DNA of 27,848 bases from Clostridia bacterium (GTDB lineage: Bacteria; Bacillota; Clostridia; Oscillospirales; Oscillospiraceae), in assembly GCA_021153265.1 (NCBI GenBank), contig JAGKTU010000022.1, positions 1-27,848 on the forward strand, read 5' to 3'. The notes below the pieces were generated by a model. The model worked only from the letters and a program-made list of their open reading frames with translations. It made no database searches and was not told where the DNA came from. Both the position numbers and the translations under genes were made by a program. Of this stretch, positions 7,205 through 15,976 are shown piece by piece; positions within the stretch are counted from its first letter, which is position 1, and each line of letters starts with the position of its first letter.

Positions 7205-8118
7205 AGATGATATCGTTCCTCAACCGTTAATCTTCTGACATACTTCTCATACAAAAGACGGACTACCACTTTCCAAGACCGCAAATGATGCCATATGCGT
7301 CGGGCAACACTCTGCCCACAGCGAATATCTCCATATAAATACGCAATATAGGCTTTGATCCACTTGGATCCAATCAAGTCCTCATTCGGCACAAGGTACT
7401 TCTCATAAAATGCCATTCGGTCCGCCAACAGTTTCTCCCCTCTGGACATCGTATTGGAGATCCCATCTTCACCGTACACGATGGTGATCTCATCGAAGAA
7501 TCCGATTCTGTGGTTTTCCAATATCATGGACGCAACAAAGGGATAATCTTCCACCAGAAGAAAGTCTGTATCAAAACAGCCTCTCTTTTTCAAAAAATCG
7601 GTTCTGTAATAAATCGTGGAACCACTGATGAAATTTTCATAGGCTATGCGGCACCAAAGCTCGTTTCTATCCCATGATTTCAACAATTGGGCATCTTCCC
7701 GATTGGGATACACCTTCTTTGACTTTTCGCCCATCCGATAGGAAGTACAGCTCATGCAATCCGGATGTTCCTTAAAAAACGCAACCAGCTTCGTTACCGC
7801 ATCTTCCCGGTAAAAGCGGTCATCCTGAGATAATGGGAACACAAACTCCCCATCTGCCATGGCTATGGCGGCATTGAAGCTTCTTACCGTGCCAAGATTC
7901 TGCTCATTTTGATGTACGCGCCATTTCCGATGGCCCAGCGTAGCGTTACACAAACCCTCTAAGTAATCTCTGTCAAAATTAGCAGAACCATCATCCTGAA
8001 TCAGAACTTCTATATGGGGATATTCCTGCTTTGCGATGGATTCTAAATTGTTTTTGATCCTATCAAACTTATGATATGTCAAAACCACAATGGTTACCAA
8101 CGGACTATGTTCCAGCAT
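7192..8118 (-). CDS. GT2 family glycosyltransferase
   Basis: Predicted cytosolic GT-A fold enzyme transferring a sugar from a nucleotide donor to the growing lipid-linked glycan. The first strand (VTIVVLTYHKFDRIKNNLESI) is typical. In the longer numbering from 8142, QDDGS lies near 49-53 and the metal-binding QDD near 106-108, with a YGEDGISNTM segment further on. There are no obvious membrane helices. Two starts compete: the ATG at 8118 has GGAGG five bases upstream and is preferred, while the ATG at 8142 overlaps the previous stop as ATGA and would add eight residues. Donor and linkage are unknown. Confidence 0.87.
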   Translation of the reverse strand: MLEHSPLVTIVVLTYHKFDRIKNNLESIAKQEYPHIEVLIQDDGSANFDRDYLEGLCNATLGHRKWRVHQNEQNLGTVRSFNAAIAMADGEFVFPLSQDDRFYREDAVTKLVAFFKEHPDCMSCTSYRMGEKSKKVYPNREDAQLLKSWDRNELWCRIAYENFISGSTIYYRTDFLKKRGCFDTDFLLVEDYPFVASMILENHRIGFFDEITIVYGEDGISNTMSRGEKLLADRMAFYEKYLVPNEDLIGSKWIKAYIAYLYGDIRCGQSVARRIWHHLRSWKVVVRLLYEKYVRRLTVEERYHLWKQ

Positions 8119-8138
8119 CGCTTCCTCCACGATCGATC

Positions 8139-8846
8139 TCATGATGATTTGTGTTTCGCTCCCCGGAGTGTTTCCTTTAAGATCGCAAGCGTCACCTTGA
8201 TCATGTAATGTATGGATTTCGTTATGGTAATGGACGATACGCCGCCCTGTCTTTCGCGCATGATAACCGGAATTTCTTCTATTTTACAATTGTGATTCAG
8301 GGCGATCACAATGGACTCCGGCTCCGGATAATCCATCGGATAATACTGCGCAAAAAGCTCAATGGCCTTTTTTCCGATCATGCGGAATCCGGAGGTGGGG
8401 TCTGTAATGGTTTTTCCTGTGCATAGCCTGATCAGCCATGTAAAATAAACGATTCCGATCCTGCGGATCCAAGAAGACTGAAACCCTTCTTTCTTGATAA
8501 AGCGCGAGCCGATCACCATATCTGCATCGTGGGCCGTTAAGTACGCCTCCATCTCACGCAGGAAGCTCGGATTATGCTGACCGTCCCCGTCGACCTGCAG
8601 CGCCAAGTCATACCCATGCTCCAAGGCATACTGGTAGCCGGTCCGGACCGCGCCGCCGATTCCCAGATTCACAGGGAGATTCACCGTATTGAATTGATTT
8701 TTTTCGCAGATTTGCTGTGTATTGTCGGTGGAACAGTCATTGATAATGACATAGTCGCAGTCCGGAGCGCTCCTGATAATTTCACGCACCGTCGCTTCAA
8801 TACACGCGCCTTCATTATACGCCGGAATAATGATTAATTTTTTCAT
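8139..8846 (-). CDS. DPM1/GtrB-like GT2 glycosyltransferase, probably making a polyprenyl-phosphate sugar
   Basis: A 235-residue GT2 enzyme of the dolichyl/undecaprenyl-phosphate sugar synthase group. Evidence is IIIPAYNEGACIEATV at the N-terminus, INDCSTDNT, the NLGIGGAVRTGYQYAL segment, the catalytic VDGDGQH (about 85-91), GSRF and DPTSGFRMI. These are the hallmarks of DPM1-like proteins. The C-terminus ends with a long helix and lacks the two membrane segments of GtrB. Its expected product, an undecaprenyl-phosphate-linked monosaccharide, would have to be flipped and used on the outside. The flippase and the DUF2142 protein of the same operon are candidates for these steps. Start at 8846, 30 bases behind the next gene. 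Confidence 0.87.
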   Translation of the reverse strand: MKKLIIIPAYNEGACIEATVREIIRSAPDCDYVIINDCSTDNTQQICEKNQFNTVNLPVNLGIGGAVRTGYQYALEHGYDLALQVDGDGQHNPSFLREMEAYLTAHDADMVIGSRFIKKEGFQSSWIRRIGIVYFTWLIRLCTGKTITDPTSGFRMIGKKAIELFAQYYPMDYPEPESIVIALNHNCKIEEIPVIMRERQGGVSSITITKSIHYMIKVTLAILKETLRGAKHKSS

Positions 8847-8876
8847 CCCGCTACCTTTACCCTATGGATTCTGTTT

Positions 8877-9659
8877 TTAAGACAGGGAATTGTATTCTTC
8901 TGATTTGGTATACAGCTTGTTAATTCGTTTTGCAATGGGTTTCGGCCAGAATTTACAGTACATCCTGTAATTCTCTTCCACCCGGGCACGGTCCTGAATG
9001 ATTCTGGTGGTCGCGGATTCTTCATGGATGCGGTGGCACATAAGCGGCTTCGGCAGATAGAGAAAATCTCCGTCCATTCTGGAGATCTTTTCCCATGCTT
9101 CCCAGTCTTCGCAGCTGCGAAAACCGTCTGCAAAAACAGGTCTGGCCACCCGTTCCAAATGAAACGACACCGCCGGGCAGCAAATGGGATCACCAAACGA
9201 CAAAATAAAACGTCTGACCAGCTTGCTCCCCTTGAACAGCTTGATTCGCAGCGGCAGCAGCATAAGGCGTTTGATTTTGAGGATCTGGGTATCCGTGACC
9301 TTTTTCTGATCTCTGATCTCTGCGTAATCCGAAAAGGCGATCAATGCTTTTTCCGATTTTTCAAAGGCCTCCACGATTTTCTGCCCGTATTCCGGTTCAT
9401 ACACATCATCCTGATGGGCGATGGTTGCATATTTTGTCTCTGCCTTGGACAAAGCAAAATTCCAGTCCTGGGTGATCCCTCCGTGGGGATTGATGTACAG
9501 AGGGATCCCGTATTTTTCTGCCAGGGAAGAGATATGCCCATTGGGCGTGGATGTCACCATAATAACCAAGGATTCTGACTTTTGATTTTTCAGCGACGCA
9601 ATGCACTCTTCCAAATATTCACTTTCCTGATAGGCACAAATTACAAAAGTATGTTTCAC
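8877..9659 (-). CDS. GT2 family glycosyltransferase
   Basis: A 260-residue GT-A glycosyltransferase. The N-terminus HTFVICAYQESEYLEECIASLKNQ and the metal-binding HQDD at 82-85 identify the family. The middle of the protein (FGDPICCPAVSFH, then CEDWEAWEKISRM) resembles acceptor-side helices of capsule and O-antigen enzymes. It starts with GTG at 9659; AGGAG lies 12 bases upstream, a slightly long spacing. There is a 33-base gap to the upstream glycosyltransferase gene. No signal peptide or membrane helix is seen. Donor and acceptor cannot be read from the sequence. Confidence 0.87.
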   Translation of the reverse strand: MKHTFVICAYQESEYLEECIASLKNQKSESLVIMVTSTPNGHISSLAEKYGIPLYINPHGGITQDWNFALSKAETKYATIAHQDDVYEPEYGQKIVEAFEKSEKALIAFSDYAEIRDQKKVTDTQILKIKRLMLLPLRIKLFKGSKLVRRFILSFGDPICCPAVSFHLERVARPVFADGFRSCEDWEAWEKISRMDGDFLYLPKPLMCHRIHEESATTRIIQDRARVEENYRMYCKFWPKPIAKRINKLYTKSEEYNSLS

Positions 9660-9692
9660 GTTGGTATTATGCTCCTATTGTTTCTGTTTGCT

Positions 9693-10673
9693 CTATACGA
9701 GCGAAAGGATCCAAAACATCCACCGATCCAAGCCAAGCTTGTGTGCAAGCATGGTCATTCCCACGCCAAGTCGGATTTTGGCGGTCTGTCCCTTGGGTCT
9801 AAATAAGCCGAAGAGGGAATTTCCCCGATAATTGGGGAATTTCTCCCTCAAATCAGACAGGAAAAATGCGTACTTTTTCTTCATCTTTTCCGGTTTGCAG
9901 CCGTGTCCGTAGGTAACCAAAGCATTGACCATATTGGAAAGATAGGTGTATTCCACACATTCTCTCTGCTCAGCGGAAAGTACCGAAATATCGTGATCTC
10001 TTAGGAATTTACTAAATATTTCTGCAATATCCTTCTCATGCTCTTTGTCATAGGTCAGACTTCCGGTGGTGGAATTGCGGTTAAAGCAGTAATAGTAGCC
10101 ATGATAAGAAAAATTGTGAATTCGGATGCCGTGATAAAACTGGCTCAAGCCAAAATAGATATCTTCGCCGCGCCGGATGTCTGAAAAATGGATATTGTTT
10201 TCTTTGAGAAACGCCGCGCGAAACATCTTTGCGCAGGGAATCGGATAGGTCAGTGCGGACCATACGCCGGCAGGAGGATCTACCTTTCGGAATTTTCCAT
10301 CCGTTTCTTTTGTGAAGCCCGCCACCGCCACATCGCAAGTATGGGTTTCCATTTCCTGCACATAGGTTTGCAGATAATCCGCCGCGATGTAATCATCGCT
10401 GTCCACAAAGGCAATATACTCGCCGGCACAGATATCCATGGCTCTTTTCCGGGATAATCCCTGTCCCATATTGCGCTCATTGTCCAGCACGGTCATCTTT
10501 CCGGGGTACTTCTTTTCATACCGGCGCAAAATGGACGCGGAATCATCCGGGCTGCAATCATTTATGCAGATCACTTCAAAATCCTGATACGTCTGCCCAA
10601 AAACGCTGTCTAAACAGCGGTGCAGAACTTTCTGCGTGTTATATACAGGAATGATCACACTGATTTTGGGCAT
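9693..10673 (-). CDS. GT2 family glycosyltransferase
   Basis: A 326-residue GT-A enzyme with the classic start ISVIIPVYNTQKVLHRCLDSVFGQTYQDFEVICINDCSPDDS, partly shared by many capsule glycosyltransferases. The nucleotide-sugar metal motif DSDD is at 91-94. Further on, RRGEDIYF is the usual acidic region near the catalytic base. The C-terminal part, about 230-326, is helical and likely to be peripherally membrane-associated. The start at 10673 has GGGAGG five bases upstream. A 41-base gap separates it from the DUF2142 gene. Sugar specificity is unknown. Confidence 0.89.
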   Translation of the reverse strand: MPKISVIIPVYNTQKVLHRCLDSVFGQTYQDFEVICINDCSPDDSASILRRYEKKYPGKMTVLDNERNMGQGLSRKRAMDICAGEYIAFVDSDDYIAADYLQTYVQEMETHTCDVAVAGFTKETDGKFRKVDPPAGVWSALTYPIPCAKMFRAAFLKENNIHFSDIRRGEDIYFGLSQFYHGIRIHNFSYHGYYYCFNRNSTTGSLTYDKEHEKDIAEIFSKFLRDHDISVLSAEQRECVEYTYLSNMVNALVTYGHGCKPEKMKKKYAFFLSDLREKFPNYRGNSLFGLFRPKGQTAKIRLGVGMTMLAHKLGLDRWMFWILSLV

Positions 10674-10714
10674 ACATGCCTCCCTTTACGATACCGGATT
10701 CAAATAACACAATT

Positions 10715-12667
10715 TTATCTTCTTGCAACAAATACGAAACCATGCCAAAGGCACATAGTATTTACCAAAAAGCCAATATACGCCACGGGTTTGACCATGT
10801 CTTTTCCGGAGCGGATATCCATTTTTCGAACACACAACAGCAGCAGCGGCAAAACGGGCAAAAAATACCGGCCTTGGACTCCCAGAATAAGCGTACTCCA
10901 GATAGGTGTCCAGTTCAGCAGCATGGCGGTCAAAGTCAAGCCGAATACGCCCAAAGCGCACAGGATGAAGGTAAAACAGTGGCTATTCTTGATCAGTGTC
11001 TTAGGCTCTGAGTCTGCACGAATGGTTGCCAGGAACAAATTCACCACGGACAACAGCAAAACCTCCTGGGGCATGGGGATCTCCAGCCAGCCCAGAGCCA
11101 TGCCTACCATCGTCGACAGATAATACGACGCATTCAGCATCACCGTTCTAATATAAATACCCACAACCTCCTGCACATGGTGCAGGCAGTATTCGATGGT
11201 TCTATACTCGGCCGTAACATCACCGGGCAAATAAACCCGCTGTTTGCCGCTAAGCAGCAGCATAACAAAGATCATTCCCCCAAACAGGATGCCGACAGAT
11301 ATCCACTTTTCCTTCTTTGCCCGATACTTTTCGCTGGGCAACAGCACCGACAGCAGAAGCAACGGTATGTATACATACTTATGCGGCGCTAACAGCGCAA
11401 ACACAATCGTCGGAAATACGATATCCCGGATCGCCAATACTTCCTTTTCGTATATCAGTCTGCACATCAAGGCGATGTATAGAAAGGACAAGGCCAGAAT
11501 CATCGTATCATAGCTGTAAGACGCGGCCAATTCCAAGGTCATGGGCAGCATCGAGACCGCAAACAAGATCTTTTTACCAAAGGGAATGATCTTAATGGAA
11601 AAATAGGTGACTACCGCGAAGAACAGCAAGGAGAAAAAGCGTCCCAGTAAGATGGTGATGGTACCGTTGCAGTTTAATATCCGGCCCAAACTGATACCGA
11701 TCGCTTGGGGCAGATAGGTCCATGCGGGGGTTTGGATGATGAAGTCCTCCTTCACCAGTACATAGTCCCCATTTTCTCTGGCATCGTTCACCTGCGCATA
11801 CATGGTCATGTAGGTGTTGGCATTGGGGTATTCTCCATACAAGCCGGTCAGATCATCCTCTCTGAAATAGACCAGCGCCTCTTCCGCCTCCGGTCCACCC
11901 AGCAGGAGATTGGATACGTTGTATGCAGATATAATGTGTCTGTCTTCATCCGGAGCGGATTCTGCCGGAAATACAACCATATACGCAACGCCCAGCAGCA
12001 CCACAAACAGCACAAATACTTTTTCTATGCTGCAATTGGACCTGCTGAACAAGCAGAACGATCCAATCAGCAGCAGGAACAAAATGGCAACGATCAAAAC
12101 ATAGATGCTGGCGAGGGGCTTTGATTGATAGTAGATCTCAAAGCACAAATCGCCCTCGATGTGTTGCCCGTTTACGTATAAGTCACCGTCCGGATACGTA
12201 TTGGTCGACGACTGCCATATGGTGGGCGAGCTGCCCGGTTTGCACAAAGAATCGCCCTGAATCACAAGGGCATAGCGGTCATCTGTAATGCCGTGGGAGA
12301 AATCATCCTTTAATTCCAAGACATAATATTGGTTGTCTCCAATCGTCTCGTTTGGAATGTTCCATTCCTGTATCAGGGTATTTTCCGGACCATGTACAAG
12401 CTGGATGTTTAACTGTCCCGCCAGTTCCCGCTGATAGGTTGCAAGCATCAACGTCAGCCGATTGGCAGTGGGCGGAATTTTTAAGGTCTGGGCAATTGCT
12501 GTATCCGCCACACATTCACCAACGACGGTGCTGTTGTTTCCGCTGAAAATGCGAATTTCTTTTAGATTATTGTCATAAAATTCCGCACCCAGCAGCAGGA
12601 ATACAACCGCACAAGCCACCGCCGCCAAAAGCGAACCTTTCGCCGAGAGTTTTTTGAGTATTTTCAT
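10715..12667 (-). CDS. DUF2142 multi-pass membrane protein, possible GT-C-type glycosyltransferase
   Basis: A 650-residue membrane protein. After one N-terminal helix (about 12-30) comes a beta-rich extracytoplasmic stretch of roughly 150 residues, then about 11-12 further helices. The DUF2142 signature is AESAPDEDRHIISAYNVSN, an acidic loop after a membrane helix, followed by segments such as YDTMILALSFLYIAL and the late QGRYFLPVLPLLL. DUF2142 proteins resemble GT-C enzymes, which use polyprenyl-phosphate sugars on the outer face; that catalytic role is inference. It sits between glycosyltransferase genes, with a 20-base gap to the upstream gene. It could alternatively be a polymerase or ligase of the glycan. 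Confidence 0.85.
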   Translation of the reverse strand: MKILKKLSAKGSLLAAVACAVVFLLLGAEFYDNNLKEIRIFSGNNSTVVGECVADTAIAQTLKIPPTANRLTLMLATYQRELAGQLNIQLVHGPENTLIQEWNIPNETIGDNQYYVLELKDDFSHGITDDRYALVIQGDSLCKPGSSPTIWQSSTNTYPDGDLYVNGQHIEGDLCFEIYYQSKPLASIYVLIVAILFLLLIGSFCLFSRSNCSIEKVFVLFVVLLGVAYMVVFPAESAPDEDRHIISAYNVSNLLLGGPEAEEALVYFREDDLTGLYGEYPNANTYMTMYAQVNDARENGDYVLVKEDFIIQTPAWTYLPQAIGISLGRILNCNGTITILLGRFFSLLFFAVVTYFSIKIIPFGKKILFAVSMLPMTLELAASYSYDTMILALSFLYIALMCRLIYEKEVLAIRDIVFPTIVFALLAPHKYVYIPLLLLSVLLPSEKYRAKKEKWISVGILFGGMIFVMLLLSGKQRVYLPGDVTAEYRTIEYCLHHVQEVVGIYIRTVMLNASYYLSTMVGMALGWLEIPMPQEVLLLSVVNLFLATIRADSEPKTLIKNSHCFTFILCALGVFGLTLTAMLLNWTPIWSTLILGVQGRYFLPVLPLLLLCVRKMDIRSGKDMVKPVAYIGFLVNTMCLWHGFVFVARR

Positions 12668-12687
12668 ATGGACGTCGCCTTTCGGGT

Positions 12688-14754
12688 TTACTGGATCCGA
12701 ACACGAAAATCTGTGCTGTCCAACGCAAGGTTCGGATTATAATACGGGTCTCCTGATGCCAATTCTTTTTTCCACTTTTTCCGGAACGCCAGAATTTCAC
12801 CCTCAAACCGCTTTACTTTCTCAGGTGTATCCTCTGCTCCTCTGGATTTGGATTCATGATGATAGGCTTCGGCATAGGGCGTCCAGACAATTAAGTAGCC
12901 TTTGTCGCGCACCTTCATGCACAAATCCACGTCATTCAGGGCAACCTTAAAGTTTTCTTCATCCAGACCGCCAACCTCTTCAAACACCGAACGTTTGATC
13001 ATTAAGCAGGCTGCCGTGACGGCTGACAGGTTTTGCTGGATCCAGCATCGCATCATATAGCCCTTTGCCTCTCTGGGGAAGTTTTTGTGGGCATGATCCG
13101 CCACACCGCCAATTCCCAGAATCACACCGGCATGCTGCAGAGTATCATTGGGGTAATACAGCTTTGCGCCTACTGCGCCCACGTCTTCTCTCTGGGAGAA
13201 CATCAGCATCTCTTCGATCCAGTTTTCGGTAATGATTTCGATGTCATTGTTCAAAAGCAGAATATGCTCTCCCCTTGCGAACTGCATACCAAAATTGTTG
13301 ATGGCAGAGTAATTGAAGCCTCCCTTTGTTTCATAAACCACCACCCGAATCAACGGATTGGACTCAATCTCCTGATAATAGTCAAAGGTCTCCTGCTCCT
13401 CACTGTTATTCTCAACAATGATGATCTCATAGTTCTTGTAAGTAGATTTGGAAAGGATGGAATCGATACAGCGGGACAGATCTTCCACATGATCCTTGTT
13501 GGGGATCAGGATGGACACCAAAGGATCGCCTTCGATTTCATATCTTACCCGATACACATTGGGATGGATCACGCTGCTTTCCGCCTTGCCCTGTAACCCG
13601 CAGCGCTGCAGATGTTCATTGATTGCCAGAATTCCTGCCTCTGCGGAATAGGGCTTCGCATCCGGGTTAAAGGCGACAGAGGTGTCACTGGCTCTCCAAT
13701 GGTATAAAATGTGAGGGACATGCACAATCTTGTCCGTGACTTCCGTGAGTCTCAAAATCATATCATGGTCCTGAGAACCGTCGCACTGCTTCCGGAACAA
13801 GCCGACTTTGTCCAACAGTTCCTTCTTAAACACCAGGAAATGACAGATATAATTATTGTTGCGCAGATAATCGATACTGAAATCCGGTTTATGATTCGGG
13901 CCAAAATGCACGCCATCCACTGTCCCAAATTTGTCTTCATCGCAATAGATGACGTCCGCATCCTGCCGGCAAATGACTTTCATATATTCAAACAAAGCCG
14001 ACGGGTGCAGCAAATCATCGTGGTCCAGCAAGCCAATATAATGGCCCGTTGCCATTTCGATGGCCGCATTTGTATTTTCGGAAATTCCCTCATTGTTAAG
14101 GAGCTTTTTGTATTTGATCCGCGGATCCTTCTGTGCATACAGACGGCAAACTTCCTCTACATATCCATGCTCCCGGTCGCTTCCGTCCACTAAGCAAAGC
14201 TCCCACTTGGCATAGGTCTGGCTCTGCACCGATCCGATCATTTCCTCTAGGAAATTCTGCGGTGTATTATACAGAGGAACGAGGATGCTGAACAGAATAT
14301 CCTTTTCGAATTTCGTTCTTTGCTCGCGTTTTCTGCGCAGGTTATCCCGCATGGCTGCAATATCTTCCATCAAAAAAGTCTTTACCCTTCTCGTGCAGGC
14401 GTAAAGCACTTTGTTTGATCTGCAGACGTTTTTCACCTTTGGCACGATGACACGCAGGGGCTTTGTGATCTTCCAGGATTCGGAATTCAAAATAGCCGTG
14501 TAATAAAACGTCATATTTTGCAGTTCTTTGATCAGCTCATCTTCTCTGCGCTTAAATGCTTTTTCCCTCGCCGCAAGCGCTTTTTCCGCCCGGTCGGCCT
14601 TTCGAAGCGCCTCTTTATATTGTTCTTCCAACTGCTGAGCCCGCTGATTCAGCGCCAAAAACCGCTCTTCCAACGTTTCTTCATGGAACGCTTCGTTCTC
14701 TAATTTCATTTCTTCTTTTGCGCTATGATCTGTTTGGTATTGATCGAACAGCAT
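12688..14754 (-). CDS. Large two-domain GT2 glycosyltransferase with N-terminal coiled coil
   Basis: A 688-residue protein. Residues about 15-85 form a charged coiled coil. Around 91-101 is SESWKITKPLR, a motif often found before the catalytic domains of polysaccharide glycosyltransferases. The first GT-A domain (about 155-400) has FSILVPLYNTP and DHDD at 244-247. The second (about 412-660) has VSILIPNKDH, NNDIEI near 502 and an FKVALNDVDLCMKVRDKGY segment. Such fused enzymes make polymer repeats with two activities. The start at 14754 is fixed by AAGGAGAG eight bases upstream; the in-frame ATG at 14793 lies inside the ATPase gene. It follows that gene by 20 bases. Linkages are unknown. Confidence 0.88.
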   Translation of the reverse strand: MLFDQYQTDHSAKEEMKLENEAFHEETLEERFLALNQRAQQLEEQYKEALRKADRAEKALAAREKAFKRREDELIKELQNMTFYYTAILNSESWKITKPLRVIVPKVKNVCRSNKVLYACTRRVKTFLMEDIAAMRDNLRRKREQRTKFEKDILFSILVPLYNTPQNFLEEMIGSVQSQTYAKWELCLVDGSDREHGYVEEVCRLYAQKDPRIKYKKLLNNEGISENTNAAIEMATGHYIGLLDHDDLLHPSALFEYMKVICRQDADVIYCDEDKFGTVDGVHFGPNHKPDFSIDYLRNNNYICHFLVFKKELLDKVGLFRKQCDGSQDHDMILRLTEVTDKIVHVPHILYHWRASDTSVAFNPDAKPYSAEAGILAINEHLQRCGLQGKAESSVIHPNVYRVRYEIEGDPLVSILIPNKDHVEDLSRCIDSILSKSTYKNYEIIIVENNSEEQETFDYYQEIESNPLIRVVVYETKGGFNYSAINNFGMQFARGEHILLLNNDIEIITENWIEEMLMFSQREDVGAVGAKLYYPNDTLQHAGVILGIGGVADHAHKNFPREAKGYMMRCWIQQNLSAVTAACLMIKRSVFEEVGGLDEENFKVALNDVDLCMKVRDKGYLIVWTPYAEAYHHESKSRGAEDTPEKVKRFEGEILAFRKKWKKELASGDPYYNPNLALDSTDFRVRIQ

Positions 14755-14774
14755 ACGATCTCTCCTTAATTGTT

Positions 14775-15965
14775 TTACTGAAGGATCTCCCAAGTATGCT
14801 CCATATAGAAATCACCTTCGGAAAAGTATGGATTGCTGACGGAAAATCCCACAGCACTGGTTTTATAATCAAAATTCACAATTCCCTCACTGTTAAAAAT
14901 TCCGACATCCAGCACATATTGTCCCCGGATCAAGGGAAGACGCGGTATTACATAACGGACTTTATGGATTCCCTTCCTGCCCGGAACTTCCGTTCTATCC
15001 AGATACGTATTGGGTCCAAAGATATAATGATCTCTGTTCGCTGTATAAATCGCAACGCCAAGTATAAAACCTTCGATTTCTTCCTCGCAGATTTCATACT
15101 CCACTTCCGCAACCAAGGTGTCAAAGGTGCGAAATCTTCCCTGATTTATCTGAATGGAATTGATATACGCCATGGATGGCTTCTCGCGAACCGGGGACTC
15201 TTGCTTTCCTTCTGTTTTCGTTGCGGCCGTGTCTCCAAAACGCATATCATTTTCATAAATATCTACCGTTTCACCGGCCTCACCGATCTGCCGGATTTCT
15301 CCATCCTGCATCCAAATTGCTTTGTTGCAAAATCTCTTGATCTGTTCCGTCGCATGGGAAACAAAAAGAATCGTCGTTCCCATGGCCTTCAGCTCTTTCA
15401 TTTTGTCAATGCACTTTACCTGAAATCTGGCATCTCCTACGGACAATACTTCATCCACGATCAGGATATCCGGTTCCACACTAATCGATACCGCAAAGGC
15501 CAGTCTGGCAAACATACCGGAAGAGTATGTCTTAACGGGCTGATGAATGTAGTCTCCGATATCTGCGAACGCGATAATGTCATTTACCTTTTTCGCCATT
15601 TCCGTGCGGGAATACCCCATCATCGTGCCGTTCAGATAAATGTTTTCCAAACCGGTATATTCCGGATTAAAGCCAGCTCCCAGCTCCAAAAGTGCAGAGA
15701 TCTTACCTTTAATCGCCACTTCTCCACCGGTAGGGCTTACCACACCCGCAATGATCTTTAACAGGGTGGACTTTCCGGAACCGTTTTTTCCAACAATGCC
15801 TACGCAATCCCCTTTTTGTACACGCAGGGAAATATCCTTGAGGGCATTGTGTTCTCTGTGGAAACTCTTGCGGCGCAGGCTGAACACTTCTTTCAAGCGG
15901 TCAACGGGTCGGTCGTATAAATGATAGACTTTGCTTAAATGCTTAATATCGATTATCGTTTCCAA
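14775..15965 (-). CDS. wzt: Polysaccharide ABC exporter ATPase with C-terminal glycan-binding domain (Wzt-like)
   Basis: ATP-binding subunit that powers export of a finished lipid-linked glycan through the Wzm-like permease. Walker A GKNGSGKST is at 59-67, the signature YSSGM at 147-151 and Walker B ILIVDE at 167-172; the linker ETVDIYENDMRFGD follows. The C-terminal third (about 270-396) is a beta-sandwich like the Wzt carbohydrate-binding domain, with GVAIYTANRDHYIFGPNTY and GQYVLDVGIF. In O9a-type systems that domain recognises the modified end of the polymer. The start is TTG at 15965, with GAGGAA six bases upstream. The gap to the permease gene is 11 bases. TagH-type ATPases are related but lack this domain. 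Confidence 0.92.
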   Translation of the reverse strand: METIIDIKHLSKVYHLYDRPVDRLKEVFSLRRKSFHREHNALKDISLRVQKGDCVGIVGKNGSGKSTLLKIIAGVVSPTGGEVAIKGKISALLELGAGFNPEYTGLENIYLNGTMMGYSRTEMAKKVNDIIAFADIGDYIHQPVKTYSSGMFARLAFAVSISVEPDILIVDEVLSVGDARFQVKCIDKMKELKAMGTTILFVSHATEQIKRFCNKAIWMQDGEIRQIGEAGETVDIYENDMRFGDTAATKTEGKQESPVREKPSMAYINSIQINQGRFRTFDTLVAEVEYEICEEEIEGFILGVAIYTANRDHYIFGPNTYLDRTEVPGRKGIHKVRYVIPRLPLIRGQYVLDVGIFNSEGIVNFDYKTSAVGFSVSNPYFSEGDFYMEHTWEILQ

Positions 15966-15976
15966 GTTTATTTCCT

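Noticed and set aside
14556..15761. Rightward open frame of 401 codons opposite wzt
   Set aside because: It covers the coding strand of a well-supported ATPase and of the start of the next gene. It has no recognisable domain and no promoter.
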